A stretch of 64,000 bases of DNA from Pseudomonas nicosulfuronedens (GTDB lineage: Bacteria > Pseudomonadota > Gammaproteobacteria > Pseudomonadales > Pseudomonadaceae): the NCBI RefSeq assembly GCF_005877905.1, contig NZ_SWDV01000003.1, positions 267,512 to 331,511 of the forward strand. Direction: 5' to 3'. Positions 47,392 to 55,020 of the stretch are shown here, in pieces (the stretch's first letter is position 1; each line of letters begins with the position of its first letter). Position numbers and translations under genes: made by a program. The notes under the pieces were generated by a model. That model had not been told where the DNA came from. It saw only the letters and a program-made list of their open reading frames with translations, and ran no database searches.

Positions 47392-48541
47392 CGTCGTTGC
47401 CACGCTGTTCTTCTTCTGCGCCCTGGCCATCGGCTGGTGGATGGGGCGTCGGTCTCTGTCCAGAACCCAGCCACCAACTGAGCCGAACCTTCGGGCGCGC
47501 GTCCACAGCATGCATAACCTGCTGGAGCGACATTCCGACGACGCGCTGGAAAGCCTATCCCAAGGCCTGGTCGTCAATCCGGAGACGCTTGAAAGCCACC
47601 TGCACGTTGGCAATCTGTTCCGCCGCCGTGGCGATATCGAGAAAGCCATCCACATTCACCAGGACCTGCTGGGACGTGCCGGCGAGGATGGTTCGCTGGT
47701 GGCGCAAGTACGCCTGGAGCTGGCTCGTGACTACATTGCTGGCGGTCTGCTCGGTAGCGCCGAGGAGTTGCTGGACGAGCTGACCCAGCAACGCGACGGG
47801 CCCATCTCTCTCGAGGCGCTGGATGAGCAGCGGCTGATCTGTGAGCGTGAGAAGAACTGGTCGCGAGCGATCGAACTGGCCGCCCGGCTGGTGCCGAGTC
47901 GGCCCGAGTTGAGCGCTGCGCTGGCCAACTACTACTGCGAACTCGCTCAGGAGAAAGGCAAGAGCGGGGATCGCAGCGCCATGCAGGAGCTGCTGCGCGA
48001 GGCTCGCCGTGTCGACAAGCGCTGCGTACGCGCTCTGCTGATGCGGCTGGAGTGCGAACTCTGGCGCAAGGATCGGATAGCGGCAATGGCAACGCTCAGG
48101 GAGGTTGTGCAGGATGCCGAGGCTTATGTGGGGGAAATTGTTCCGCTATTGCGTCGGTTTGAGGCGAATCAATGGCCGGACTTGATCGCGTTCCTGGGCG
48201 AACTGGCTTTGCGGCACCAACTGCCGCCGTCAGTGCTGGCCTGGCTGATGGAAGTTGATGTTGATAGCGGGGCTGACTATTGGAGAGAGCAGATGATATC
48301 GAGGGTGCGACAACAGCCCTCCTGGCAAGGAGTAGGGGAGTATGTTGCTGCCGTCGAGGTTGATTGCGATCATCCGCATTCTATTGAAAAAATGTCTCCA
48401 ATAATCATAGGTTTGTATAAGACAATGGCTCGTTATCGTTGCGGGAAGTGCGGCTTTGCCGGGCGGGAGCTGCATTGGCAGTGTCCTGGGTGCCATGCGT
48501 GGAATAGCCTCGCCCCCATCCGTGCCATTTCAGCGGGCTAG
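47384..48541 (+). CDS. lapB: LapB, lipopolysaccharide assembly TPR protein
   Basis: A 385-residue protein: N-terminal membrane helix (4-20), nine or so TPR-like helix pairs (about 40-340), and a C-terminal rubredoxin-like metal site with C353, C356, C367 and C370 (YRCGKCG, QCPGCHAW). LapB recruits FtsH to degrade LpxC, balancing LPS with phospholipid. Full length. Confidence 0.93.
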   Translation: MPSVVATLFFFCALAIGWWMGRRSLSRTQPPTEPNLRARVHSMHNLLERHSDDALESLSQGLVVNPETLESHLHVGNLFRRRGDIEKAIHIHQDLLGRAGEDGSLVAQVRLELARDYIAGGLLGSAEELLDELTQQRDGPISLEALDEQRLICEREKNWSRAIELAARLVPSRPELSAALANYYCELAQEKGKSGDRSAMQELLREARRVDKRCVRALLMRLECELWRKDRIAAMATLREVVQDAEAYVGEIVPLLRRFEANQWPDLIAFLGELALRHQLPPSVLAWLMEVDVDSGADYWREQMISRVRQQPSWQGVGEYVAAVEVDCDHPHSIEKMSPIIIGLYKTMARYRCGKCGFAGRELHWQCPGCHAWNSLAPIRAISAG

Positions 48542-48634
48542 CTGGAGCATACTGCTGTCAGTCGGCCGTTCACCTCCGGCATGCGACATGTTCATTCAGT
48601 TATCGAGCCCAGGACTGTTTATGGAGAGTGCCTG

Positions 48635-49597
48635 TTGAAGGTTCTTGTCACCGGGGCGTCAGGGTTCGTAGGAAAATACCTCGGAGTCGCGCTCGCTCAA
48701 GGTGGCCATCGTGCCACTGGGCTCTGTCGCCAAGCTGCTTTGAACTCGTCCTATCGCGATATCTGTATTGGCGACATGACAGCGTTGGCGGAGTGGAAAC
48801 AGGCGCTGGATGGGTGTGACGTTGTCATTCACCTTGCCGCGCGTGCTCATGTGCTCTCTGGCTCCAGTGATGAGCAATCCGAGCTTGAGCAGTTTCGGCG
48901 CGTCAACCGCGACGCCACACTGGCGTTAGCTGTTGAGGCGGCCAGGCGCGGCGTACGACGATTCGTGTTCGTCAGCTCGATTGGTGTGAATGGTAATAGC
49001 TCCGGTTCGACCCCCTTTGATGAATCATCGACTCCGGCGCCCCATGCCAGCTATGCGGTTTCCAAGTTCGAGGCTGAGGAGGGGTTGCTCCGACTGGCCG
49101 CTGACAGCGCCATGGACATTGTCATCATTCGCCCGCCGCTGGTTTATGCATTCGATGCGCCGGGCAACTTTGCGCGTTTACTCCAGTTGGTCGCCAATCC
49201 GATCCCCTTGCCGTTTGGCGCAGTCGACAACGGCAAAAGCTTGATCAGCGTGGCCAATCTGGTCGACTTCATCATCCTGTGCATGACGCATCCCAATGCA
49301 GCTAATGAGCGATTCATCGTTGCCGACAATGGCGTGGTATCGATCCGGGAGCTGATAGCCGAGTTGGCGGCAGGAATGGGTAAGAAAGCCTTCATCTTCA
49401 GTGTTCCTGAACGGTTTCTCAGTGGTGCAGCAGCGTTGGTCGGGCGAACGAGGCTCTATGAGCAGCTCTGCGCCAATCTCGAACTGGATACCCGAAAGGC
49501 GAAGCGTTTGCTTGGTTGGCAGCCACTTCAGGGACTTCGTGAGGGGCTGCGGGAAGCAGGAAGAAAATTCGTGAGTACAGAGCGCGCAGATGGTTGA
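48635..49597 (+). CDS. NAD-dependent sugar epimerase/4-reductase of the O-antigen locus (WbpV-like)
   Basis: A 320-residue short-chain dehydrogenase. The N-terminus is fixed by a TTG start at 48635 with GGAGAG 7 bases upstream, giving MKVLVTGASGFVGKYL (GxxGxxG nucleotide site). Catalytic Ser is in VFVSSIGVNG and YxxxK in YAVSKFEAE. In P. aeruginosa O6, WbpV reduces the WbpM product to UDP-QuiNAc; this gene holds the same position upstream of wbpL and wbpM. The gene has somewhat more A/T in third positions than its neighbours. Overlaps wbpL. Confidence 0.8.
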   Translation: MKVLVTGASGFVGKYLGVALAQGGHRATGLCRQAALNSSYRDICIGDMTALAEWKQALDGCDVVIHLAARAHVLSGSSDEQSELEQFRRVNRDATLALAVEAARRGVRRFVFVSSIGVNGNSSGSTPFDESSTPAPHASYAVSKFEAEEGLLRLAADSAMDIVIIRPPLVYAFDAPGNFARLLQLVANPIPLPFGAVDNGKSLISVANLVDFIILCMTHPNAANERFIVADNGVVSIRELIAELAAGMGKKAFIFSVPERFLSGAAALVGRTRLYEQLCANLELDTRKAKRLLGWQPLQGLREGLREAGRKFVSTERADG

Positions 49598-50636
49598 TTC
49601 AGGGGTGTCGATGCTGATTGTCCCGATGCTCCTGGCAGTAGCGGTGTTTTCCTGGTTGCTGACTGGATGGGTGCGTCGCTACGCGCTGGCGCGCAGCATA
49701 ATGGATATTCCCAACGCTCGAAGTTCTCACCGGATTCCTACGCCGCGTGGCGGCGGCGTTGCCATCGTGCTGGGTTTCCTGGGCTGCCTGCCTTTGGCCG
49801 GTGCCCTTGGTGCTGTGGATGGGAACAGCCTCTTGGCCCTGTTGCCAGCCGGCGCTCTGGTTGCGGTCATTGGTTTCCTCGACGATCACCGTCATATTCC
49901 GGCGCGCTGGCGGCTGCTGGGGCATTTTGTTGCTGCGCTCTGGTTGCTCGCCTGGCTGGGTGGGGCGCCTGCGCTGGCTATGCCTTGGGGCACGCTCGAC
50001 CTGGGATTGGCCGGCGATCTGTTGGCAGTTGTGTTCCTGGTCTGGCTGCTGAACCTGTACAACTTCATGGACGGCATCGACGGGATCGCCGGTCTGGAAG
50101 CCATCAGTGTCTGCCTGGGCGGGGCCCTCTGCGGGTGGTTCGTCGGAGAGTGGCAACTGGTATGGTTACCCTTGATCCTGGGCATGGCGGCGGCGGGGTT
50201 CCTGGTCTGGAATTTCCCACCGGCGCGAATTTTCATGGGGGACGCGGGCAGCGGTTTCCTTGGGTTGATTCTCGGAGGATTGGCGCTGCAGGCGGGGACG
50301 GTTTCCGCGCCGCTGATCTGGAGTTGGCTGATTCTGCTCGGCGTGTTCGTGGTGGATGCCACCTTCACACTGATCCACCGTCTGATGCGCGGCGAACGCG
50401 TCTACGAGGCGCATCGCAGCCATGCCTACCAGCGTGCTTCGCGCCGTTACGGCAGCCATTTGCGGGTGTCGCTGGCGGTGGCTGCCATCAATGTGCTTTG
50501 GCTCATGCCGTTGGCGTTGCTGGTGGCACTGGGGCATGTTTCGGGTTTGCTGGCACTGATTGTCGCCTATGCTCCCATAGTGCTTGTCGTAGCTCATCTG
50601 GGTGCAGGTCGTCCGGATGAACAGGATGTGAGCTGA
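49590..50636 (+). CDS. wbpL: Undecaprenyl-phosphate glycosyltransferase WbpL
   Basis: A 348-residue MraY/WecA-type membrane enzyme with about eleven helices. Conserved cytoplasmic motifs: GFLDDH (D98/D99), NFMDGIDG (D161/D164) and FMGDAGSGFLG (D218), plus AHRSHAYQRA near the end. It transfers a deoxy-HexNAc phosphate to undecaprenyl phosphate, starting O-antigen synthesis. An ATG at 49611 with AGGGGT upstream is an alternative start. Overlaps the epimerase gene by 8 bases. Confidence 0.88.
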   Translation: MVDSGVSMLIVPMLLAVAVFSWLLTGWVRRYALARSIMDIPNARSSHRIPTPRGGGVAIVLGFLGCLPLAGALGAVDGNSLLALLPAGALVAVIGFLDDHRHIPARWRLLGHFVAALWLLAWLGGAPALAMPWGTLDLGLAGDLLAVVFLVWLLNLYNFMDGIDGIAGLEAISVCLGGALCGWFVGEWQLVWLPLILGMAAAGFLVWNFPPARIFMGDAGSGFLGLILGGLALQAGTVSAPLIWSWLILLGVFVVDATFTLIHRLMRGERVYEAHRSHAYQRASRRYGSHLRVSLAVAAINVLWLMPLALLVALGHVSGLLALIVAYAPIVLVVAHLGAGRPDEQDVS

Positions 50637-50707
50637 ACTCCGCCGGATTTGGTGGTCAATGTAGCGGGCGAGAACTTTCCTCCGCTCGGGATTAAGGACA
50701 AGCGCTG

Positions 50708-52696
50708 ATGCTCCGAGAACGCCTGCTGAGGCTTCCGAGACGACATAAACGGCTACTGCAGGTCACCACCGATATCCTGCTGGTGTGGTTCGCGCTGTGG
50801 CTGGCGTTCATCGTGCGGCTGGGAACCGACGATCTGGAGTACCCGCTCCGGGTCCATGGTTGGTTGTTCGTGGCCGCGCCAGTGGTTGCTATCCCGCTGT
50901 TCATCCGTTTCGGCATGTACAGGGCGGTAATGCGCTACCTGGGCAATGACGCGCTGATCGCGATCTGGAAAGCGGTGACCATCTCCGCGTTGTTGCTGTC
51001 GCTGGTGGTCTACTGGAATCGCTCGGTGACCGAGATGGTTCCGCGCTCTCTGGTGCTGAACTACTGGTGGTTGAGCCTGCTGATGATCGGCGGCTTGCGC
51101 CTGGCCATGCGTCAGTACTTCATGGGCGACTGGTACAGCACGGTCCAGGCTGTGCCCTTCCTCAAGCAGCAGGATGGCTTGCCCAAGGTGGCGGTCTATG
51201 GCGCCGGCTCTGCCGGCAATCAGCTGGTGGCCGCGTTGCGCCTGGGCCGCGCCATGCGCCCGGTGGCCTTCATCGATGACGATGACGAAATTGCCAACCG
51301 CGTCATTGCTGGCCTTCGCGTCTTCAAGCCCAAGCATATCCAGCAGATGATCGACGAGACCGGCGTGCAGGAAGTGCTGCTGGCAATCCCTTCTGCGACC
51401 CGCGCCCGTCGCCGTGAAATCCTCGGTCTGCTCGAGCCGTATCCGGTTCACGTACGAAGCGTTCCGGGGTTTATCGAGTTGGCTAACGGCCGCGTACGAG
51501 TGGACGACATCCAGGAAGTGGACATTGCCGACCTGCTCGGGCGTGACCCGGTCGAGCCGCGCAAGGAACTGTTCGAACACTGCATCCGTGGCGAAGTTGT
51601 CATGGTCACCGGCGCTGGTGGCTCCATCGGGTCGGAACTCTGCCGCCAGATCCTTGGTTCATCGCCCACCGTGCTGGTGCTGTTCGAGCACAGCGAATAC
51701 AACCTCTATCGCGTGCACCAGGAGCTGGAGAACCGCATCAAGCGCGAGTCCCTCGCGGTGCAGCTGGTGCCGATCCTCGGCTCCGTACGCAGTGCCGAGC
51801 GCTTGCTGGACGTCATGCGCACCTGGAAGGTCGCCACGGTCTATCACGCTGCGGCCTACAAGCACGTGCCCATCGTCGAGCACAACATCTCCGAAGGGGT
51901 GCTGAACAATGTGATGGGCACCTTGCATACCGCCCAGGTGGCGGTGCGGGCAGGGGTCGAGCACTTCGTGTTGATCTCCACTGACAAGGCAGTGCGTCCG
52001 ACCAATGTCATGGGCAGTACCAAGCGCCTGGCGGAGATGATCCTGCAGGCCCTGAGTCAGGAGTCCGCCCCGGTGCTGTTCGGCGACAAGTCCGGCGTGC
52101 ACCAGGTCAACAAGACCCGTTTCACCATGGTTCGTTTCGGCAACGTGCTGGGCTCGTCCGGTTCGGTCATTCCTCTGTTCCGCGAGCAGATCAAGCGCGG
52201 CGGGCCAGTCACCGTGACCCACCCGGGCATCACCCGCTACTTCATGACCATCCCCGAGGCGGCGCAGTTGGTGATCCAGGCTGGCTCCATGGGGCGCGGC
52301 GGCGACGTCTTCGTGCTGGATATGGGGCAGCCGGTGAAAATCCTCGAGCTGGCCGAGCGGATGATCCACCTGTCGGGGCTGAGCGTGCGCTCGGAGCATA
52401 CACCCCATGGCGATATTTCCATCGAGTTCAGCGGCCTGCGGCCCGGCGAGAAGCTCTACGAGGAGCTGCTGATCGGCGACAACGTCAGCGCCACCGAGCA
52501 TCCGATGATCATGAAAGCCAATGAAGAACTGATGCACTGGGAAGGCTTCAAGCTGGTGCTGGCGGATCTGCTCAAGGCCGTGGATCAGGGCAACTACGCA
52601 CGGGTGCGGCAGCTGCTGCGGGAAACCGTCAGCGGCTATTGCCCCGAAGGCGAGATCGTCGACCTGATCCACCAGCAGCGGCGGATGGAGCCCTGA
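50708..52696 (+). CDS. wbpM: WbpM, UDP-GlcNAc 4,6-dehydratase
   Basis: A 662-residue membrane-bound enzyme. Four N-terminal membrane helices (20-150), a CoA-binding-like Rossmann segment (VYGAGSAGNQLVAALRLG, about 160), and the dehydratase domain with TGAGGSIGSELCRQIL (about 300) and STDKAVRPTNVMGSTK (about 423). Here the catalytic Tyr is replaced by Met (S-M-K type), typical of WbpM/FlaA1-long enzymes. It makes the 4-keto-6-deoxy sugar used for QuiNAc/FucNAc. 71 bp after wbpL. Confidence 0.93.
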   Translation: MLRERLLRLPRRHKRLLQVTTDILLVWFALWLAFIVRLGTDDLEYPLRVHGWLFVAAPVVAIPLFIRFGMYRAVMRYLGNDALIAIWKAVTISALLLSLVVYWNRSVTEMVPRSLVLNYWWLSLLMIGGLRLAMRQYFMGDWYSTVQAVPFLKQQDGLPKVAVYGAGSAGNQLVAALRLGRAMRPVAFIDDDDEIANRVIAGLRVFKPKHIQQMIDETGVQEVLLAIPSATRARRREILGLLEPYPVHVRSVPGFIELANGRVRVDDIQEVDIADLLGRDPVEPRKELFEHCIRGEVVMVTGAGGSIGSELCRQILGSSPTVLVLFEHSEYNLYRVHQELENRIKRESLAVQLVPILGSVRSAERLLDVMRTWKVATVYHAAAYKHVPIVEHNISEGVLNNVMGTLHTAQVAVRAGVEHFVLISTDKAVRPTNVMGSTKRLAEMILQALSQESAPVLFGDKSGVHQVNKTRFTMVRFGNVLGSSGSVIPLFREQIKRGGPVTVTHPGITRYFMTIPEAAQLVIQAGSMGRGGDVFVLDMGQPVKILELAERMIHLSGLSVRSEHTPHGDISIEFSGLRPGEKLYEELLIGDNVSATEHPMIMKANEELMHWEGFKLVLADLLKAVDQGNYARVRQLLRETVSGYCPEGEIVDLIHQQRRMEP

Positions 52697-52893
52697 TCCT
52701 GGGTTCTACCTAGCAGATGCGGTGATCGCCGTGTCTGCGAGCATCGTCAGTACTTTCCTGGCGATCTGTCGGCGGCGCCGGAAACTGCTGCCGACTCTCT
52801 AAACCAAGGTTTTTACGCGTGTTCCTGGCGATATGTTTCTTGGGCGGCGCCGTTGCGCCCGCCTAGAAGCCTCTTATTTCCAGGGAATGCCCC

Positions 52894-53241
52894 ATGAAGA
52901 AGAACCTGCTCTCCATCGCTAGCCTGATCCTGTTCGCCAGCCTCTCTTTTGGCGGTGTCGCCCAGGCAGCCACCAGCACTCAGCCTGCCGCCAAGCCGGC
53001 GGTCGAAGCACCAGCGCCGGCTGCCAAGGCGCCTGTCTCTCAGGTCGAGGCGGTGAATATCAACACGGCATCCGTCGAAGAATTGCAGAAGTCCCTGAAG
53101 GGCATCGGCAAGGTCAAGGCCCAGGCCATTGTTGACTACCGGACCAGCAATGGGCCATTTACCACGGTTGATCAGTTGCTGGAAGTGAAGGGGATCGGCA
53201 AGGGCACCCTGGACAAGAACCGGGACAGGATTTCGCTCTGA
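52894..53241 (+). CDS. comEA: ComEA-type helix-hairpin-helix DNA-binding protein
   Basis: A 115-residue exported protein: signal peptide 1-25 (FASLSFGGVAQA), Ala/Pro spacer, and an HhH domain (VNINTASVEELQKSLKGIGKVKAQAIVDYR...FTTVDQLLEVKGIGKGTLDKN). ComEA binds incoming DNA in the periplasm during transformation; the short Gram-negative form fits. The spacer upstream (52697-52893) has two imperfect copies of TTCCTGGCGAT-x-TGT followed by GGCGGCGCC (near 52755 and 52822). Confidence 0.88.
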   Translation: MKKNLLSIASLILFASLSFGGVAQAATSTQPAAKPAVEAPAPAAKAPVSQVEAVNINTASVEELQKSLKGIGKVKAQAIVDYRTSNGPFTTVDQLLEVKGIGKGTLDKNRDRISL

Positions 53242-53256
53242 GCCTTTGCCTGTCGA

Positions 53257-53291
53257 AATGAAAAAGCCGGTCTGTGATCGGCTTTTTCATT
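53257..53291. terminator. Bidirectional terminator after comEA
   Basis: A perfect 13-bp inverted repeat: AATGAAAAAGCCG (53257-53269) and CGGCTTTTTCATT (53279-53291). A- and T-runs on either side make it work both ways. Confidence 0.9.
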
Positions 53292-53308
53292 GGAGAGCAT
53301 TTCTCCGG

Positions 53309-53373
53309 CCCAATAAAAAAGCCCCCGGCATGTGCCGAGGGCTTTGAATTTTGGCTCCGCGACCTGGACTCGA
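53309..53373. repeat. First copy of a 65-bp direct repeat containing the tRNA-Asn 3' end
   Basis: 53309-53373 equals 53452-53516. The repeat carries a 45-bp hairpin-terminator block (AAAAAAGCCCCCGGCATGTG then CCGAGGGCTTT) and the last 22 bases of tRNA-Asn. In this copy the tRNA fragment is cut off after TCGA-equivalent bases and is replaced by unrelated sequence (53374-53451), so there is no second tRNA. An att-like scar. Confidence 0.85.
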
Positions 53374-53451
53374 CGGCGTCAGCCGAACGCGCTTCAGCGC
53401 GGCCCCGAAGGGGGAATCACCTGGGACGCAGTCCCTGGAGAGAGTCCAGCG

Positions 53452-53516
53452 CCCAATAAAAAAGCCCCCGGCATGTGCCGAGGGCTTTGAATTTTGGCTC
53501 CGCGACCTGGACTCGA
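53452..53516. repeat. Second copy of the 65-bp direct repeat, within the intact tRNA-Asn
   Basis: Identical to 53309-53373; here the 22-bp tRNA part continues as the complete tRNA-Asn gene (53495-53570, minus strand). The repeat includes the tRNA terminator. Confidence 0.85.
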
Positions 53517-53570
53517 ACCAGGGACCCAATGATTAACAGTCATTTGCTCTACCGACTGAGCTATCGCGGA
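53495..53570 (-). tRNA. tRNA-Asn (GTT)
   Basis: 76 bases on the minus strand from TCCGCGATAGCTCAG to CGCGGAGCCA, with encoded CCA and anticodon GTT in ACTGTTAATC. All four stems pair. A hairpin with a T-run (53463-53485 on the minus strand) ends it. Confidence 0.97.
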
Positions 53571-53598
53571 ACAACGGTGCGTATCTTACTGATTAAAA

Positions 53599-53640
53599 AG
53601 GGGAAGTCAACATCGTGCCGATGACTTCCCCTGATTTTTT
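53599..53640 (-). terminator. Terminator of the aminotransferase gene
   Basis: GGGGAAGTCA-type arms at 53600-53609 and 53622-53631 with 12-base loop and T-rich sides; it lies just beyond the minus-strand stop (53640-53642). Also stands upstream of the tRNA-Asn promoter region. Confidence 0.75.
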
Positions 53641-54836
53641 TACAGCACCTGGACGATGGCGCGGGTGACGGTGTCCAGGTTGCCGTTGTTCAGCGCGGCG
53701 ACGCAGATTCGGCCAGTGCCGACGGCGTAGATGCCGAACTCGTTCTTCAGGCGCTCAACCTGCTCGGCGGTCAGGCCGGAGTAGGAGAACATGCCGCGCT
53801 GCTGGGCAACGAAGCTGAAGTCGCGCTTGGCGCCCAGGGCGGCCAGTTGCTCGACCATCGCTACGCGCATGGCGCGGATGCGGGTGCGCATTTCGCCCAG
53901 CTCTTCTTCCCAGACCGCACGCAGTTCCGGGCTGTTCAGCACGGCGGCGACAACGCTGGCGCCGTGGGTCGGCGGGTTGGAGTAGTTGGTACGGATCACG
54001 CGCTTGACCTGGGACAGGACGCGGGCGGACTCCTCGCGGCTGTCGGTCACGACCGACAGGGCGCCCACGCGCTCGCCGTACAGCGAGAACGACTTGGAGA
54101 ACGAGCTGGACACGAAGAAATTCAGGCCCGACTGGGCGAACAGGCGCACGGCGGAAGCGTCTTCGTCGATGCCGTCACCGAAGCCCTGGTAGGCGATGTC
54201 GAGGAACGGCACGTGGCCCTTGGCCTTGAGCACGTCCAGGACCTGCTTCCAGTCGTCCATGGTCAGGTCGACGCCGGTCGGGTTGTGGCAGCACGCGTGG
54301 AGCACAACGATGGACTGCGAGGGCAGGGCGTTGAGGTCTTCCAGCAGACCGGTACGGTTCACACCGTTGGTAGCGGCGTCGTAGTAACGGTAGTTCTGCA
54401 CCGGGAAACCGGCGGCTTCGAACAGCGCGCGGTGGTTTTCCCAGCTCGGGTCGCTGATGGCGACGGTGGCGTTGGGCAGCAGGCGCTTGAGGAAGTCGGC
54501 ACCGGTCTTCAGCGCTCCGGTACCGCCGACGGCCTGGGTGGTGACCACGCGGCCTTCGGCCAGCAGCTCGGAATCAGCGCCGAACAGCAGCTTCTGCACG
54601 CCCGAATCGTACGCGGCGATGCCTTCGATCGGCAGGTAGCCGCGCGGTGCGTGGGCCTCGATGCGGGCTTTCTCCGCGGCCTGTACGGCACGCAGCAACG
54701 GGAGACGGCCTTCCTCGTTGTAATAAACGCCTACGCCCAGGTTGATCTTGCCCGGGCGGGTATCGGCGTTGAAAGCTTCGTTCAGGCCCAGGATCGGGTC
54801 ACGGGGGGCCATTTCGACAGCGGAGAACAGACTCAT
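53640..54836 (-). CDS. Aspartate/aromatic amino acid aminotransferase
   Basis: A 398-residue class I PLP enzyme. The lysine that binds PLP is in SSSFSKSFSLYGERVG; other motifs are LHACCHNPTGVDLT, FLDIAYQGFGDG and the late R in FSYSGLT...ICVAALN. It closely follows the AspC/TyrB pattern and may handle aspartate and aromatic amino acids. The ATG at 54836 gives the usual MSLFSAVEMAPRDPILGLNEAF. Divergent from uvrB. Confidence 0.92.
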   Translation of the reverse strand: MSLFSAVEMAPRDPILGLNEAFNADTRPGKINLGVGVYYNEEGRLPLLRAVQAAEKARIEAHAPRGYLPIEGIAAYDSGVQKLLFGADSELLAEGRVVTTQAVGGTGALKTGADFLKRLLPNATVAISDPSWENHRALFEAAGFPVQNYRYYDAATNGVNRTGLLEDLNALPSQSIVVLHACCHNPTGVDLTMDDWKQVLDVLKAKGHVPFLDIAYQGFGDGIDEDASAVRLFAQSGLNFFVSSSFSKSFSLYGERVGALSVVTDSREESARVLSQVKRVIRTNYSNPPTHGASVVAAVLNSPELRAVWEEELGEMRTRIRAMRVAMVEQLAALGAKRDFSFVAQQRGMFSYSGLTAEQVERLKNEFGIYAVGTGRICVAALNNGNLDTVTRAIVQVL

Positions 54837-54978
54837 TTTGGCAGCAGCTCTAAGGCGGGAGTGAAGTGCAATTGCAACCCACCCGCACACGGCGCTGGGG
54901 GTTGCGTCGACGGGCCGGTATTATATAGGCCTCTACAGCAGGCGGCGAGTTGTCGCGCGTGCTTTTCGACTGGTATGA

Positions 54979-55012
54979 CGCTTTGGCGACCGAAGCGTCA
55001 CACGCCAAAGCG
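54979..55012 (+). promoter_or_regulatory. Perfect 10-bp hairpin in the uvrB leader
   Basis: CGCTTTGGCG (54979-54988) and CGCCAAAGCG (55003-55012) with a 14-base loop; the GAGG ribosome site (55011-55014) starts inside the second arm, 7 bases before the ATG at 55021. Could hold uvrB translation down. No LexA box (CTGT-N8-ACAG) was seen upstream. Confidence 0.5.
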
Positions 55013-55020
55013 AGGTTCCC

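Noticed and set aside
53374..53451. Second tRNA gene between the 65-bp repeats
   Set aside because: Apart from the 22-bp 3' fragment the bases do not fold into D-, anticodon- or acceptor arms.
54900..55020. LexA box before uvrB
   Set aside because: No CTGT-N8-ACAG arrangement could be found.
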